Below, piece after piece: positions 55,725 to 63,556 of a stretch of 64,000 bases of DNA (position 1 is its first letter; each line of letters opens with the position of its first letter). The stretch is taken from positions 3,498,501-3,562,500 of the forward strand of contig NZ_CP117267.1 in the NCBI RefSeq assembly GCF_007000325.2, in the 5' to 3' direction. The notes under the pieces were generated by a model that saw only the letters and a program-made list of their open reading frames with translations, had not been told where the DNA came from and searched no databases. The DNA comes from Rhizobium rhododendri (GTDB lineage: Bacteria; Pseudomonadota; Alphaproteobacteria; Rhizobiales; Rhizobiaceae). Position numbers and translations under genes: made by a program.

Positions 55725-56831
55725 TCAGTCTCCGTCAGCAAACGAAAAGCCGGCCGACAGACCGATGTCCACGCCATAGCCGTCTGAGAGATCGGTCGCC
55801 AGCAACCGGGCTTCGGCGAGCAGCGTATCGATCTTGCCGCGCTCCGTGGGGTCGCCGATGGCGGCTTCGATATCGGGATTGATCGAGCCTGCGGTGGCGA
55901 TCAACTGGCTCAGTCTCGTGTCTATCTTCGCAGCGATGTCATGCTTGGCCGGCGGCAGGAGGTCGGTCATGCCAGCTTTCTGCCACAGAGCCTGCAAGCC
56001 TTCGAGGTTGGCCTTCACCGAGGGCCAGGTGTTTCGGGAGCGCCAGTAGATGGCCATGTGCGGTCGGGCCGCCGCAGGGTCGCCCTTGTAGAAGGTCTCC
56101 AGCCGCTGGTCGCGGACGTTCTCAGCCCCGTGGACAAGGATGCCGAGCAGAGCGGTGATGGCTTCCTTGTTGTCCATGAAATCGTCGCTGGTCTTGCCCG
56201 GTGTCTTCCAGGAGGCCTGTACGCCCTTCGGGTCGTCCCATTCGGCTGAAATATCGCCGGAGACCTGCGCGATATTGCCGGCGATGGCCGCACCGTAGCG
56301 GCATCGGAAGCCGTTTTTATCGGTAGCAAGCGTCTCGGAGCCATTGCCATACAACACGTATTCCAGCGCCGTCAGGCTCTGCAGCGCGACGCTCTTGGCG
56401 GCAACATCGGCAATTGTGGTGTCCTTCTCGTCGGCCTTGGCGATGAGCGCCTGCACCTGCTTCATGCCGATGCCCTTGCGGTCGGGGTAAAACAGGATGT
56501 GCTCGAAGCGGTTCTTGTCGAGAACCGGGCCAACCTGGACGATCTCGATCATGGACCACGCCGTGATGGTGTCGGTGAAGGCAGCTTTAGCGATCGTTTC
56601 CGCCTGCACCGAGGGATTTTTGCAAAGACCTGTTATCGCGGTCGAAAGCGCATTTGAGGACGCGTGCATCCTTGTGTAGCCGGGGCGGATGACGTCATCG
56701 ACGGCCTTCTGCATAACGCCGGGGACCGCCGCGTCGTTCATGGGGCCGGGCGCCGGCGTCTCTGCACCGGCCGGCATAGCAGCGCTTGTCATCAGCAGGG
56801 CAGCAGCGAGAAATTTCCAAGGGCGCATCAC
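55725..56831 (-). CDS. Imelysin-family periplasmic protein (peptidase M75-like)
   Basis: 368 residues with a signal peptide cleaved near MPAGAETP. Helical imelysin-type sequence, including ALEYVLYGNGSETLAT, KTPGKTSDDFMDNKEAITALLGILVHGAENVRD and ARPHMAIYWRSRNTWPSVKANLEGLQ. Lacks the full GxHxxE motif of the second imelysin in the operon (ALEYVL stands in that place), so the two are not interchangeable. The family is linked to iron handling. Overlaps the DUF1111 stop by 4 nt. Confidence 0.88.
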   Translation of the reverse strand: MMRPWKFLAAALLMTSAAMPAGAETPAPGPMNDAAVPGVMQKAVDDVIRPGYTRMHASSNALSTAITGLCKNPSVQAETIAKAAFTDTITAWSMIEIVQVGPVLDKNRFEHILFYPDRKGIGMKQVQALIAKADEKDTTIADVAAKSVALQSLTALEYVLYGNGSETLATDKNGFRCRYGAAIAGNIAQVSGDISAEWDDPKGVQASWKTPGKTSDDFMDNKEAITALLGILVHGAENVRDQRLETFYKGDPAAARPHMAIYWRSRNTWPSVKANLEGLQALWQKAGMTDLLPPAKHDIAAKIDTRLSQLIATAGSINPDIEAAIGDPTERGKIDTLLAEARLLATDLSDGYGVDIGLSAGFSFADGD

Positions 56832-58369
56832 AGGGACTCCACAAAGGTGATCAGGGCTTGCCTATCGTCTTTCGACAGGGTTGCAAATGCGTCGCGCGCT
56901 TTTGTCGCCTCGCCGCCATGCCAGAGTATGGCTTCGGTCAGGCTGCGCGCCCGGCCGTCGTGCAGGAAGAAGGTATGGCCGCTGACGGTTTTCGTCAGGC
57001 CGATGCCCCACAGCGGAGGCGTGCGCCAGTCCTTGCCGCTCGCCACGCCGACAGGTTGACCATCGGCGAGACCGTCGCCCATGTCGTGGAGGAGGAAATC
57101 GGAATAGGGCCAGATCAGCTGGAAGGACTGCGCCTCGGTGCCGGCATCGCTGCGGGTGACGAATTTCGGCGTGTGGCAGGCAATGCAGCCGGACTGATAG
57201 AACATCTCCTTGCCGTGCAGCACGGTCGGATCGCTGGGCTTGCGGCGGGCCGGCACGGCGAGGTTCTCGGAATAGAACGTCATGAGATCGAGCACTGCCT
57301 CAGGCGCTTCCGTCGGGCCGAGGCGCTTCTGCACGCCATCCGGCATGGCCAGACATTGCGGCTCCCGGGCGGTGCAATCGCCATAGGCGTTCGGCCTGTC
57401 GGGGTTGGATATGCCGATATCGCCTTCGAGGGCAGCCGAGGACTGGTCGCGCACCGTGGCATTCTGCGCCTTCCAGCCGAAGCGTCCGAGCGCAAGCTTG
57501 CCGGTCCTGTTGTCCCGCACGATCGCCGCCTTGCCAGCAATGCCATCATGGTCGCGGTCGTCTGGGTCGGCATGCGCCAGGATATCGGCATCCGGAATGG
57601 CCTCGATCAGCCCGAGCCCGAGCATGGCCGGGGCGACGCGCGCCGAGAGCGTTGTATCTGGCTCAAGCGGACCATAGGCCAGATCGGTGGCGGAATAGCG
57701 CGGCTGTCGCAGCGATACCGTCTCGCCACCTGCCAGGGTGACAGAATGCTCGGTGTAGGCGACAGCGACCTGGCCCTCGCCGGCAAGCCCGGGCACTGCC
57801 GTGTCCTGAAGCTGGGTGCCATAGGTCGCGTCGGGAAAGTTGACGACACGGGAGTCCGCCACGGCCTGGCGCTCCTCGGCCGTTCTTGCTGGCCGAGCCA
57901 GCCGGAGGAACATGGTGGCAGCTCTGCCCGAAGTCTCCGGCGGGTGGCCACGGCCGTCGTTGATATGACAGCTTTGGCAGGAGCGGGCATTGAACAGCGG
58001 CCCGAGGCCATCGGCCGCCTGGGTCGATGACGGCGAGGAGACCCAGAGCTGGCGGAACAGCGCATTGCCGAGATGAAAATCGAGCCCGCGTGCCGGATCG
58101 AGAGTGGTCGGAGGCTGGGAGAAGGCCTGATCGTTGACGGCAGCAGTCGACGTCCCGGCGCCGCTTTCCATCGTCTCGTAGGTCTCTGCCCGGGAGAAGT
58201 CCGTCGTCGGGCGGGTCACGGCCTGCACGCGCTTCAATTGCTCCGGCGTCAGGTCGGTGCGGACCGCAGGAGCGTCAATCCCGTCGGCAGCCACCGGCAA
58301 TCCGCTGCAGCCAAGCGCAGCAGCCAGCAGTGTGACGGTGAAAATGCGACGGCCAGAATGGTCTTTCAT
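56828..58369 (-). CDS. Di-haem cytochrome c / DUF1111 (thiol oxidoreductase-like, MauG-related)
   Basis: 513 residues from MKDHSGRRIFTVTLLAAA with a signal peptide near residue 28. Two CxxCH haem sites: CQSCH (131-135) and CIACH (395-399), so it should be a periplasmic di-haem protein. The sequence matches DUF1111 proteins, often misnamed thiol oxidoreductases, and the region between the haems has GLGLIEAIPDADILAHADPD. The operon position between two imelysins suggests a role in metal redox chemistry. Enzyme activity is not known. Confidence 0.9.
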   Translation of the reverse strand: MKDHSGRRIFTVTLLAAALGCSGLPVAADGIDAPAVRTDLTPEQLKRVQAVTRPTTDFSRAETYETMESGAGTSTAAVNDQAFSQPPTTLDPARGLDFHLGNALFRQLWVSSPSSTQAADGLGPLFNARSCQSCHINDGRGHPPETSGRAATMFLRLARPARTAEERQAVADSRVVNFPDATYGTQLQDTAVPGLAGEGQVAVAYTEHSVTLAGGETVSLRQPRYSATDLAYGPLEPDTTLSARVAPAMLGLGLIEAIPDADILAHADPDDRDHDGIAGKAAIVRDNRTGKLALGRFGWKAQNATVRDQSSAALEGDIGISNPDRPNAYGDCTAREPQCLAMPDGVQKRLGPTEAPEAVLDLMTFYSENLAVPARRKPSDPTVLHGKEMFYQSGCIACHTPKFVTRSDAGTEAQSFQLIWPYSDFLLHDMGDGLADGQPVGVASGKDWRTPPLWGIGLTKTVSGHTFFLHDGRARSLTEAILWHGGEATKARDAFATLSKDDRQALITFVESL

Positions 58370-58379
58370 AACGGACGAA

Positions 58380-58406
58380 AGGGCGGCGGTATCGCGCCAC
58401 CGCCCT
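58380..58406 (-). terminator. Attenuator-like hairpin inside the imelysin operon
   Basis: AGGGCGG / CCGCCCT with further partial pairing lies in the 43-nt gap between the first imelysin gene and DUF1111. No T-run follows on the minus strand, so it may act in mRNA processing or stability rather than termination. Confidence 0.45.
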
Positions 58407-58412
58407 CCTTCA

Positions 58413-59687
58413 TCACTTCTTGAAGACGGAGCCGGGGTTGTCGAGGCTGTCAGAACCTTCGAGCTTGACCGTCCCGACGTCGAGCGCAGCGATAACCCGC
58501 TGGATGCTCTTGGTCTGATCCAGCAACCCGTCGATGACGCTCTGGACAACGGCGTTGCCCTTGGCGTTGCCTTCGCCGATCATCTGGTCGTACTTCTCGA
58601 CGGTCTCGCCACGCTTGACCATGGCATCGGCCGCCTTCTGGGTGAGGGCGAACTTGGCCATCATTTCCTTATCGACGGCCTTGTCCTTCTCGGCCACCAG
58701 CTCGTGTAGCGAGGGACCCTTCATCTTGGTGCCGTCGATGCGCGTGTAGTTGCCGGTGTAGGCCGACTGGATGCCGACGATGTCGTTGTTATAGGTGTTG
58801 TAGGTATTGTCCGAGAAGCAATCATGCTCCTGCTCCGGATCGTGTAGCAGCAGGCCGAGCTTCATGCGTTCGCCAGCCAGCTCGCCATAGGAGAGCGAGC
58901 CCATGCCGGTCAGGATGGCAACGATACCGGCTTTCGGGTCCTTCTCGTCTTCCTTGGTGGCAGCACCATCGGGCGCCCAGTCGTCGGTCATGGTCTGGAG
59001 ATCGGCAACCAGCTTGGTCGATGCCGACTTCAGATACTCGGCGCGGCGATCGCAATTGCCGCCGGTGCAGTTCTTCACGTCGTAGTCCGTGGCTGGACGT
59101 TCGCCGGCACCCGGGCCGGTGCCGTGCAGGTCCTGGCCCCACAGCAGAAATTCGATGGCGTGGTAGCCGGTGCCGACATTCGCGTCGACCTTGCCTGCGC
59201 TGTTCAGCGAGGTGATGAACTCAGGCGTCAGATGCGACGCGTCGACGTCCTTGCCATCGATCTTGATCGTCTTGTTGGCGATGACGTTTGCGACATAAAG
59301 GGCATTTTCGTCGCTTTCTGTGCCGTAGGACTTGTCGACATAGTCGATCAGACCTTCGTCCAGCGGCCAGGAGTTCACGTCGCCTTCCCAGTCGTCAACG
59401 ATCTTGTTGCCGAAGCGGTACACTTCCGACTGCGAATAGGGAACGCGGGCCTTGATCCAGGCAGCGCGGGCAGCGTCGAGCGTCTTCTTGCTCGGCGTCG
59501 CGATCAGCGCATCGATGGCCTTGTCGAGCGCCTTTGCGAGCGTCAGCGAATCCTCGTACTTCGCATGGGCGACGTCTGCATAATGCTTGACGATGGCAGC
59601 CTCATCGACGGCAGCGCGGGCTGGAAGTGCGTAGGCGGTCATGGAGGTAGCGGCGAGCGCCAGGGCGGCGTAAAATCTGATTTTCAA
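58413..59687 (-). CDS. Imelysin-family iron-regulated protein (IrpA/ICMP-like)
   Basis: 424 residues with a signal peptide cleaved near LPARAAVD. The signature GYHAIEFLLWG holds the GxHxxE motif (G174, H176, E179). Long helices and the regions WPLDEGLIDYVD, MGSLSYGELAGERM and LDVGTVKLEGSDSLDNPG match imelysin proteins of iron-uptake systems. First gene of the operon, 43 nt before the DUF1111 gene; a candidate iron-responsive promoter lies upstream. Confidence 0.9.
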   Translation of the reverse strand: MKIRFYAALALAATSMTAYALPARAAVDEAAIVKHYADVAHAKYEDSLTLAKALDKAIDALIATPSKKTLDAARAAWIKARVPYSQSEVYRFGNKIVDDWEGDVNSWPLDEGLIDYVDKSYGTESDENALYVANVIANKTIKIDGKDVDASHLTPEFITSLNSAGKVDANVGTGYHAIEFLLWGQDLHGTGPGAGERPATDYDVKNCTGGNCDRRAEYLKSASTKLVADLQTMTDDWAPDGAATKEDEKDPKAGIVAILTGMGSLSYGELAGERMKLGLLLHDPEQEHDCFSDNTYNTYNNDIVGIQSAYTGNYTRIDGTKMKGPSLHELVAEKDKAVDKEMMAKFALTQKAADAMVKRGETVEKYDQMIGEGNAKGNAVVQSVIDGLLDQTKSIQRVIAALDVGTVKLEGSDSLDNPGSVFKK

Positions 59688-59763
59688 TATCGTAATCCTC
59701 TACAGCGACTGTCTGCGCCATCGGAAACTGGGGCGATGGCTTCATGGCCGAAAAATAAAGTGG

Positions 59764-59782
59764 TGTCAAACACTCTAGTTTG
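59764..59782 (-). promoter_or_regulatory. Inverted repeat overlapping a perfect -35 of the imelysin operon
   Basis: CAAAC-N6-GTTTG (59767-59771 and 59778-59782) overlaps TTGACA on the minus strand (complement of 59764-59769). The matching -10 is weak. It lies 77-95 nt upstream of the first imelysin start and could be an operator; it does not match the ICE or RirA consensus well. Confidence 0.4.
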
Positions 59783-59898
59783 GAATGAATTTAAGCGTGG
59801 CCTGTCCCTAGGATGCCCGAAATGCGAAATGCCTTTGCTTGCAAAGCAGGGCGTTGCGGCGCAAAACGCTATTCAAGCCGAAACTTTAGAAGTCTGCT

Positions 59899-60405
59899 AT
59901 GATCCATCGCCATTTAAGACACTTCATTCACCGCCACGAGCCCAGGGGCCACTGGCACGGGCAGTTAAAGGCCGGTATCGGCGCCTGCGTCGGCATGCTT
60001 GCCGTCGGGGCGTTGGCGATCATGACGGGAATTCCGCTGCTGATCGCACCGTTCGGCGCCACGGCCGTGCTGATATTCGGACAGCCGAAAAGCCCGCTGG
60101 CCCAGCCTGCCAATGTGTTCGGCGGCTATCTCATTGCCGCCGCCATCGGCAGCCTCGCCATGGCCGTTGCGCCCGGCCTCTGGTGGACGGCGGCCATCGC
60201 TGTGGGCGTAGCGATCGGAGCCATGCAATTGCTGCGCGTTACCCATCCGCCGGCCGGCGCGGTGCCGTTGGTGGCCTTCGCCTCCCACCTTTCGGCGGGT
60301 CTGTTATTCACCGTCGTCGTGGTCGGCGCGCTGGCATTGATCGCCATTGCCGTTCTGCATCATGCCATCCCGCCGCGACATCAATATCCGCTGCGGGTGG
60401 ATTGA
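59899..60405 (+). CDS. HPP-family membrane protein
   Basis: 168 residues with four membrane helices and the namesake HPP in THPPAGAVPLVAF, plus LLIAPFGATAVLIFGQPKSPLAQP. HPP proteins include plant and cyanobacterial nitrite transporters, but bacterial roles differ. The first 20 residues are His- and Arg-rich. Converges with rsmB, whose stop is 1 nt from its own. Confidence 0.9.
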   Translation: MIHRHLRHFIHRHEPRGHWHGQLKAGIGACVGMLAVGALAIMTGIPLLIAPFGATAVLIFGQPKSPLAQPANVFGGYLIAAAIGSLAMAVAPGLWWTAAIAVGVAIGAMQLLRVTHPPAGAVPLVAFASHLSAGLLFTVVVVGALALIAIAVLHHAIPPRHQYPLRVD

Positions 60406-60406
60406 A

Positions 60407-61696
60407 TTACGGATTGCGACGCATCCGGCAGAAGAAGAAGCCGTCTGTGTCGGTGGAGGCCGGCGTCAGCGTGATCGTCTTGCCATCCGACGAGCGCGGC
60501 TGCTGTGCGTCAGCACCGAACAGCGCTGTCCACGAACTCAGCGACTCGATGATCTCGAATTGTGGATTGTCGGTGGTAAAGCGCTGGACCTGAGCCTCGT
60601 TTTCTTCCGGAAGTACCGAGCAGGTCACATAAATAAGAATACCGCCCGGCCGGACATATTCAGATGCCTGTAACAGGGCGTCGTGCTGCTGGCCGATCCG
60701 CTCGTCGAGGTTCTTCTGCGTCAATCGCCATTTAGTGTCCGGCCGACGCCGCCAAGTGCCGGTCCCGGTGCAGGGAGCGTCGACCAATACCTTGTCGAAG
60801 CGACCGACGAGTGCGGCAAGACTGGTCTTGTCGTCGTGCACCTGAACGTTGCGGGTGCCTGCGCGCTTGAGACGCTCGATGATGGGCGCTAGTCGCTTCC
60901 GATCGGAATCGTAGGCATGCACCTGGCCCTTGTTGTTCATCGCAGCAGCCATTGCGAGTGTCTTGCCGCCGCCGCCGGCGCAATAGTCGAGAACTTGATC
61001 GCCTTCCGCCGGCATGACCAGATCTGCAACGATTTGCGAGCCTTCGTCCTGGACTTCGAACCAACCTTTTTGGAACGAAAGCTCAGCCGTGACGTTAGGG
61101 AGACGGGAAGCACCTTCGCCTGCGGCAATTCGGATGCCGTATCGGGCGATCTTCGCGGGGTGGGCGCCCACCCGTTCCAGCGCCTTGGCAGCCTTTTCCC
61201 GGGAAGACTTGAGTGCATTAGCGCGGAGATCGAGCGTGGGACGCTCGGCCAGCGATTTTGCCTCGGCCAGCCAGTCGGAACCAAATGCCGTTTCGAACGA
61301 CGCCTGCGTCCATTCAGGGATGTCGCCCTGGATATAGCCTTCGGCATTGGCGAGTGAGCGGCTTGCAAATGCGGCAACCGAGGCATCGCTCAGCGGTTCG
61401 GGCGCAAAGCGGTCGCCCTCCGTCTCTGACGCCAGGCTTTCGGGCGTAACGCCCCATTGGCGAAACAAAACGGCATGGGCAAGAGCGGCAGGGCCGTCAT
61501 CGTCCATGAGGTAGGCATGGGATAGACGCATGCGAAGTGCGTCGTAGACGATATTTCCGATTGCAGCCCGATCGCCCGATCCGGCGAAACGGTGACCCAA
61601 TCCCCAGTCCTTTAGCGCGTCGGCGACAGGTCGCTTGCGGGCCTCGATGTCGGCAAGGATCTCAATGGCCCCTTGAAGCCTGCCGCCCAGACGCAT
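60407..61696 (-). CDS. rsmB: RsmB/NOP-family rRNA (cytosine-5) methyltransferase
   Basis: 429 residues. An N-terminal NusB-like helical region (1-130) precedes the SAM-dependent domain: DYCAGGGGKT (237-246), DAPCTGTGTW with C309 and nucleophile C359 in VTCSVLPEENEA. The pattern is that of m5C RNA methyltransferases such as RsmB (16S rRNA C967). Transcribed away from the RlpA-like gene upstream. Confidence 0.9.
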   Translation of the reverse strand: MRLGGRLQGAIEILADIEARKRPVADALKDWGLGHRFAGSGDRAAIGNIVYDALRMRLSHAYLMDDDGPAALAHAVLFRQWGVTPESLASETEGDRFAPEPLSDASVAAFASRSLANAEGYIQGDIPEWTQASFETAFGSDWLAEAKSLAERPTLDLRANALKSSREKAAKALERVGAHPAKIARYGIRIAAGEGASRLPNVTAELSFQKGWFEVQDEGSQIVADLVMPAEGDQVLDYCAGGGGKTLAMAAAMNNKGQVHAYDSDRKRLAPIIERLKRAGTRNVQVHDDKTSLAALVGRFDKVLVDAPCTGTGTWRRRPDTKWRLTQKNLDERIGQQHDALLQASEYVRPGGILIYVTCSVLPEENEAQVQRFTTDNPQFEIIESLSSWTALFGADAQQPRSSDGKTITLTPASTDTDGFFFCRMRRNP

Positions 61697-61829
61697 GTAC
61701 TCTTCTCCCGCATATCTCTAGGTCCCCGTGACGTACTCGACCAACGTCGGTTTGCCAGCAAGGGGCTGTCTCAAGCGGCTAGGTAGCCGCGATTTACGCG
61801 GAGAGCAAGCTTTGGAGCAGACACGTGGC

Positions 61830-62192
61830 TCAGGTGACGACCGAATAGCAGATGCTGGCGGTGCCTGAAGCAACCATGCCGATGTCCTGTGCGGCAGCGC
61901 GGGAGAGGTCGAGGACACGTCCGCGGATGAATGGACCGCGATCGTTGACGCGGACGACAACCGTCTTGCCGTTGTTCTTGTTGGTAACGCGGATACGGGT
62001 CCCGAAGGCCAGCGAGCGATGGGCAGCGGTCAGCGTCGAAGCATTCATGCGTTCGCCGGAAGCGGTCTTGGAATGTGCTGCATACCAGGATGCGCCTCCA
62101 CAGCCCGTTGCTGCCGATGCTGTAATAGGATTGATAACAACGCAAGCTGATATAGTTGCGGTGATCGCTAGAATGCGGGAGATAATATTCAA
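61830..62192 (-). CDS. RlpA-like secreted double-psi beta-barrel protein
   Basis: 120 residues with a signal peptide cleaved near ITASAATG. The double-psi barrel motifs are evident: ASWYAAHSKTASGERMN, LTAAHRSLAFGTRIRV, and VVVRVNDRGPFIRGRVLDLSRAAAQDIG. The catalytic-type Asp (NDRGP) and His are kept as in septal lytic transglycosylase RlpA. The SPOR domain of full RlpA is absent. A perfect 17-bp palindrome lies about 100 nt upstream. Confidence 0.9.
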   Translation of the reverse strand: MNIISRILAITATISACVVINPITASAATGCGGASWYAAHSKTASGERMNASTLTAAHRSLAFGTRIRVTNKNNGKTVVVRVNDRGPFIRGRVLDLSRAAAQDIGMVASGTASICYSVVT

Positions 62193-62683
62193 AACAGATT
62201 TACCCTCGACGTTGTTGAGCGCCGTGCTTGAACGACGAGGGGCTTAAATCCGGCGAAAAATGGCGAAAAAGTGCTGCAATCGATCACGGAGTATTACAGT
62301 CTGTAATATTCGTTGTGAAGCCGATAAAAGAAGATGTAAATCAAATTGTCTGTTTTTTGGAAAAAAATGAATGGAATCAGCGAGAAATCAGATGATTATT
62401 CTGCCGGCTCAGGCGCGGGCGGGGAGATCACGATATTTCTGAAATTTCTTTTGCGCGAGCGTCATATTCGTTGCCTTAGTTGCGCAAATTTAGAGGCCGT
62501 TAACCTTTGCTGTCAGCACTTTTCATCCAGAAAAGCTTCTAAGTAGGAAAATTCAACCCTTTGATCGCATGCGATCCATGAATTTTCCAGCGATGTCGCG
62601 TGCGTTGCGCTTGAGAGAAAATGCGGGTCTCTTCAATCATGACGCGAAAGAATTCATTCGCTCGCCCATGGGCGAACGCGATT
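62193..62683. other. 491-bp AT-richer intergenic region upstream of the RlpA-like gene
   Basis: No convincing gene. A short open frame at 62346-62546 lacks family similarity and a ribosome-binding site. The region contains the palindrome at 62292-62308 and must carry the promoter of the RlpA-like gene. Confidence 0.45.
62292..62308. promoter_or_regulatory. Perfect 17-bp palindrome upstream of the RlpA-like gene
   Basis: TATTACAGTCTGTAATA has two 8-bp arms around a central T, about 100 nt upstream of the RlpA-like start. Its length suits a dimeric repressor or LuxR-type operator, but I do not recognise a consensus. Confidence 0.55.
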
Positions 62684-63556
62684 TCAGCCGCGCCAGCGAC
62701 CGGATGACCAGAGTTCGGCAAGCGATGCGCGGTACTCGGGATGGCTGAAGTGGAAGCCCAGCGCCTTCAGCCGGCTATTCGATACACGCTTGTTCTCCCC
62801 ATAGAAGGATCTCGCCATGGGGGATAGTTCGGCCGTCTCGAACGGTGTTTCCGGCGGCGGGGCAATGCCCATGAGCTTTGCCGCTTCCGCCACGATGTCC
62901 TGCGGTGGGGCGGGTTCGTCGTCGGTGACATTGAAGATGCCGCCAATGCCGCGATCTGCGAGGAAACGGCTGGCGGCGCCGATGTCTTCAACGCGAATGC
63001 GATTGAATACCTGGCCCGGTTTCACGAGCCTGCGTGCTGTACCCTTTTCGAGATTACAGAATGCGTTGCGGCCCGGACCATAGATACCGGAGAGCCGCAG
63101 CACGGCTGTCGGCACCCCGAGTTTGTCGCCGATGGACATCCATCCGTCCTCTGCGGCCACCCGCTCGACGGATCGGCCGGACACGGGCCTTATCGATGTA
63201 TCCTCGTCGATCCATGCACCCTTGTGGTCACCATAGACGCCGACGGTCGAAAGGTAGCCGATCCATTGCAGCTCGGGCATCAGCGTCGCGATGCGCTCGC
63301 CCGCCAGCCGGATCAGTGGATCCCCCGCCTGCCCGGGCGCAATCGACTGCACGAGGTGGGTCGTCTTCCTCATTTCGTCGAGAAGGCGCGGTTCCAGCTT
63401 TTCGCCGTCGAACACCAGGCCCGAAATGCCTTGCCGTTCAAGGACCAAGCGCTTTTCCTCGGCGCGCGTCGTACCGACGACGGTGTTTTGCGGGCCCGAA
63501 AAGCTTTTGGCGATGGCTGTGCCGGAATAGCCGCAGCCGAAAATCATTGTGTGCAT
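62684..63556 (-). CDS. SDR-family NAD(P)-binding oxidoreductase (YeeZ-like)
   Basis: 290 residues from MHTMIFGCGYSGTAIAKS; frames further upstream belong to queG. Rossmann start IFGCGYSGTAI (G-x-G-x-x-G), then LSTVGVYGDHKGAWIDED and LRLSGIYGPGRNAF, typical of atypical SDR/epimerase-like proteins such as YeeZ. Substrate unknown. Its first 13 nt overlap the end of queG, implying translational coupling. Confidence 0.86.
   Translation of the reverse strand: MHTMIFGCGYSGTAIAKSFSGPQNTVVGTTRAEEKRLVLERQGISGLVFDGEKLEPRLLDEMRKTTHLVQSIAPGQAGDPLIRLAGERIATLMPELQWIGYLSTVGVYGDHKGAWIDEDTSIRPVSGRSVERVAAEDGWMSIGDKLGVPTAVLRLSGIYGPGRNAFCNLEKGTARRLVKPGQVFNRIRVEDIGAASRFLADRGIGGIFNVTDDEPAPPQDIVAEAAKLMGIAPPPETPFETAELSPMARSFYGENKRVSNSRLKALGFHFSHPEYRASLAELWSSGRWRG

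Noticed and set aside
59779..59795. A possible Irr element upstream of the imelysin operon (TTTGGAATGAATTTAAG).
   Set aside because: Four mismatches to the 14 fixed positions of the consensus leave little support.
62346..62546. A 66-codon open frame in the gap upstream of the RlpA-like gene.
   Set aside because: No ribosome-binding site, no recognisable motif, and AT-rich non-coding character.
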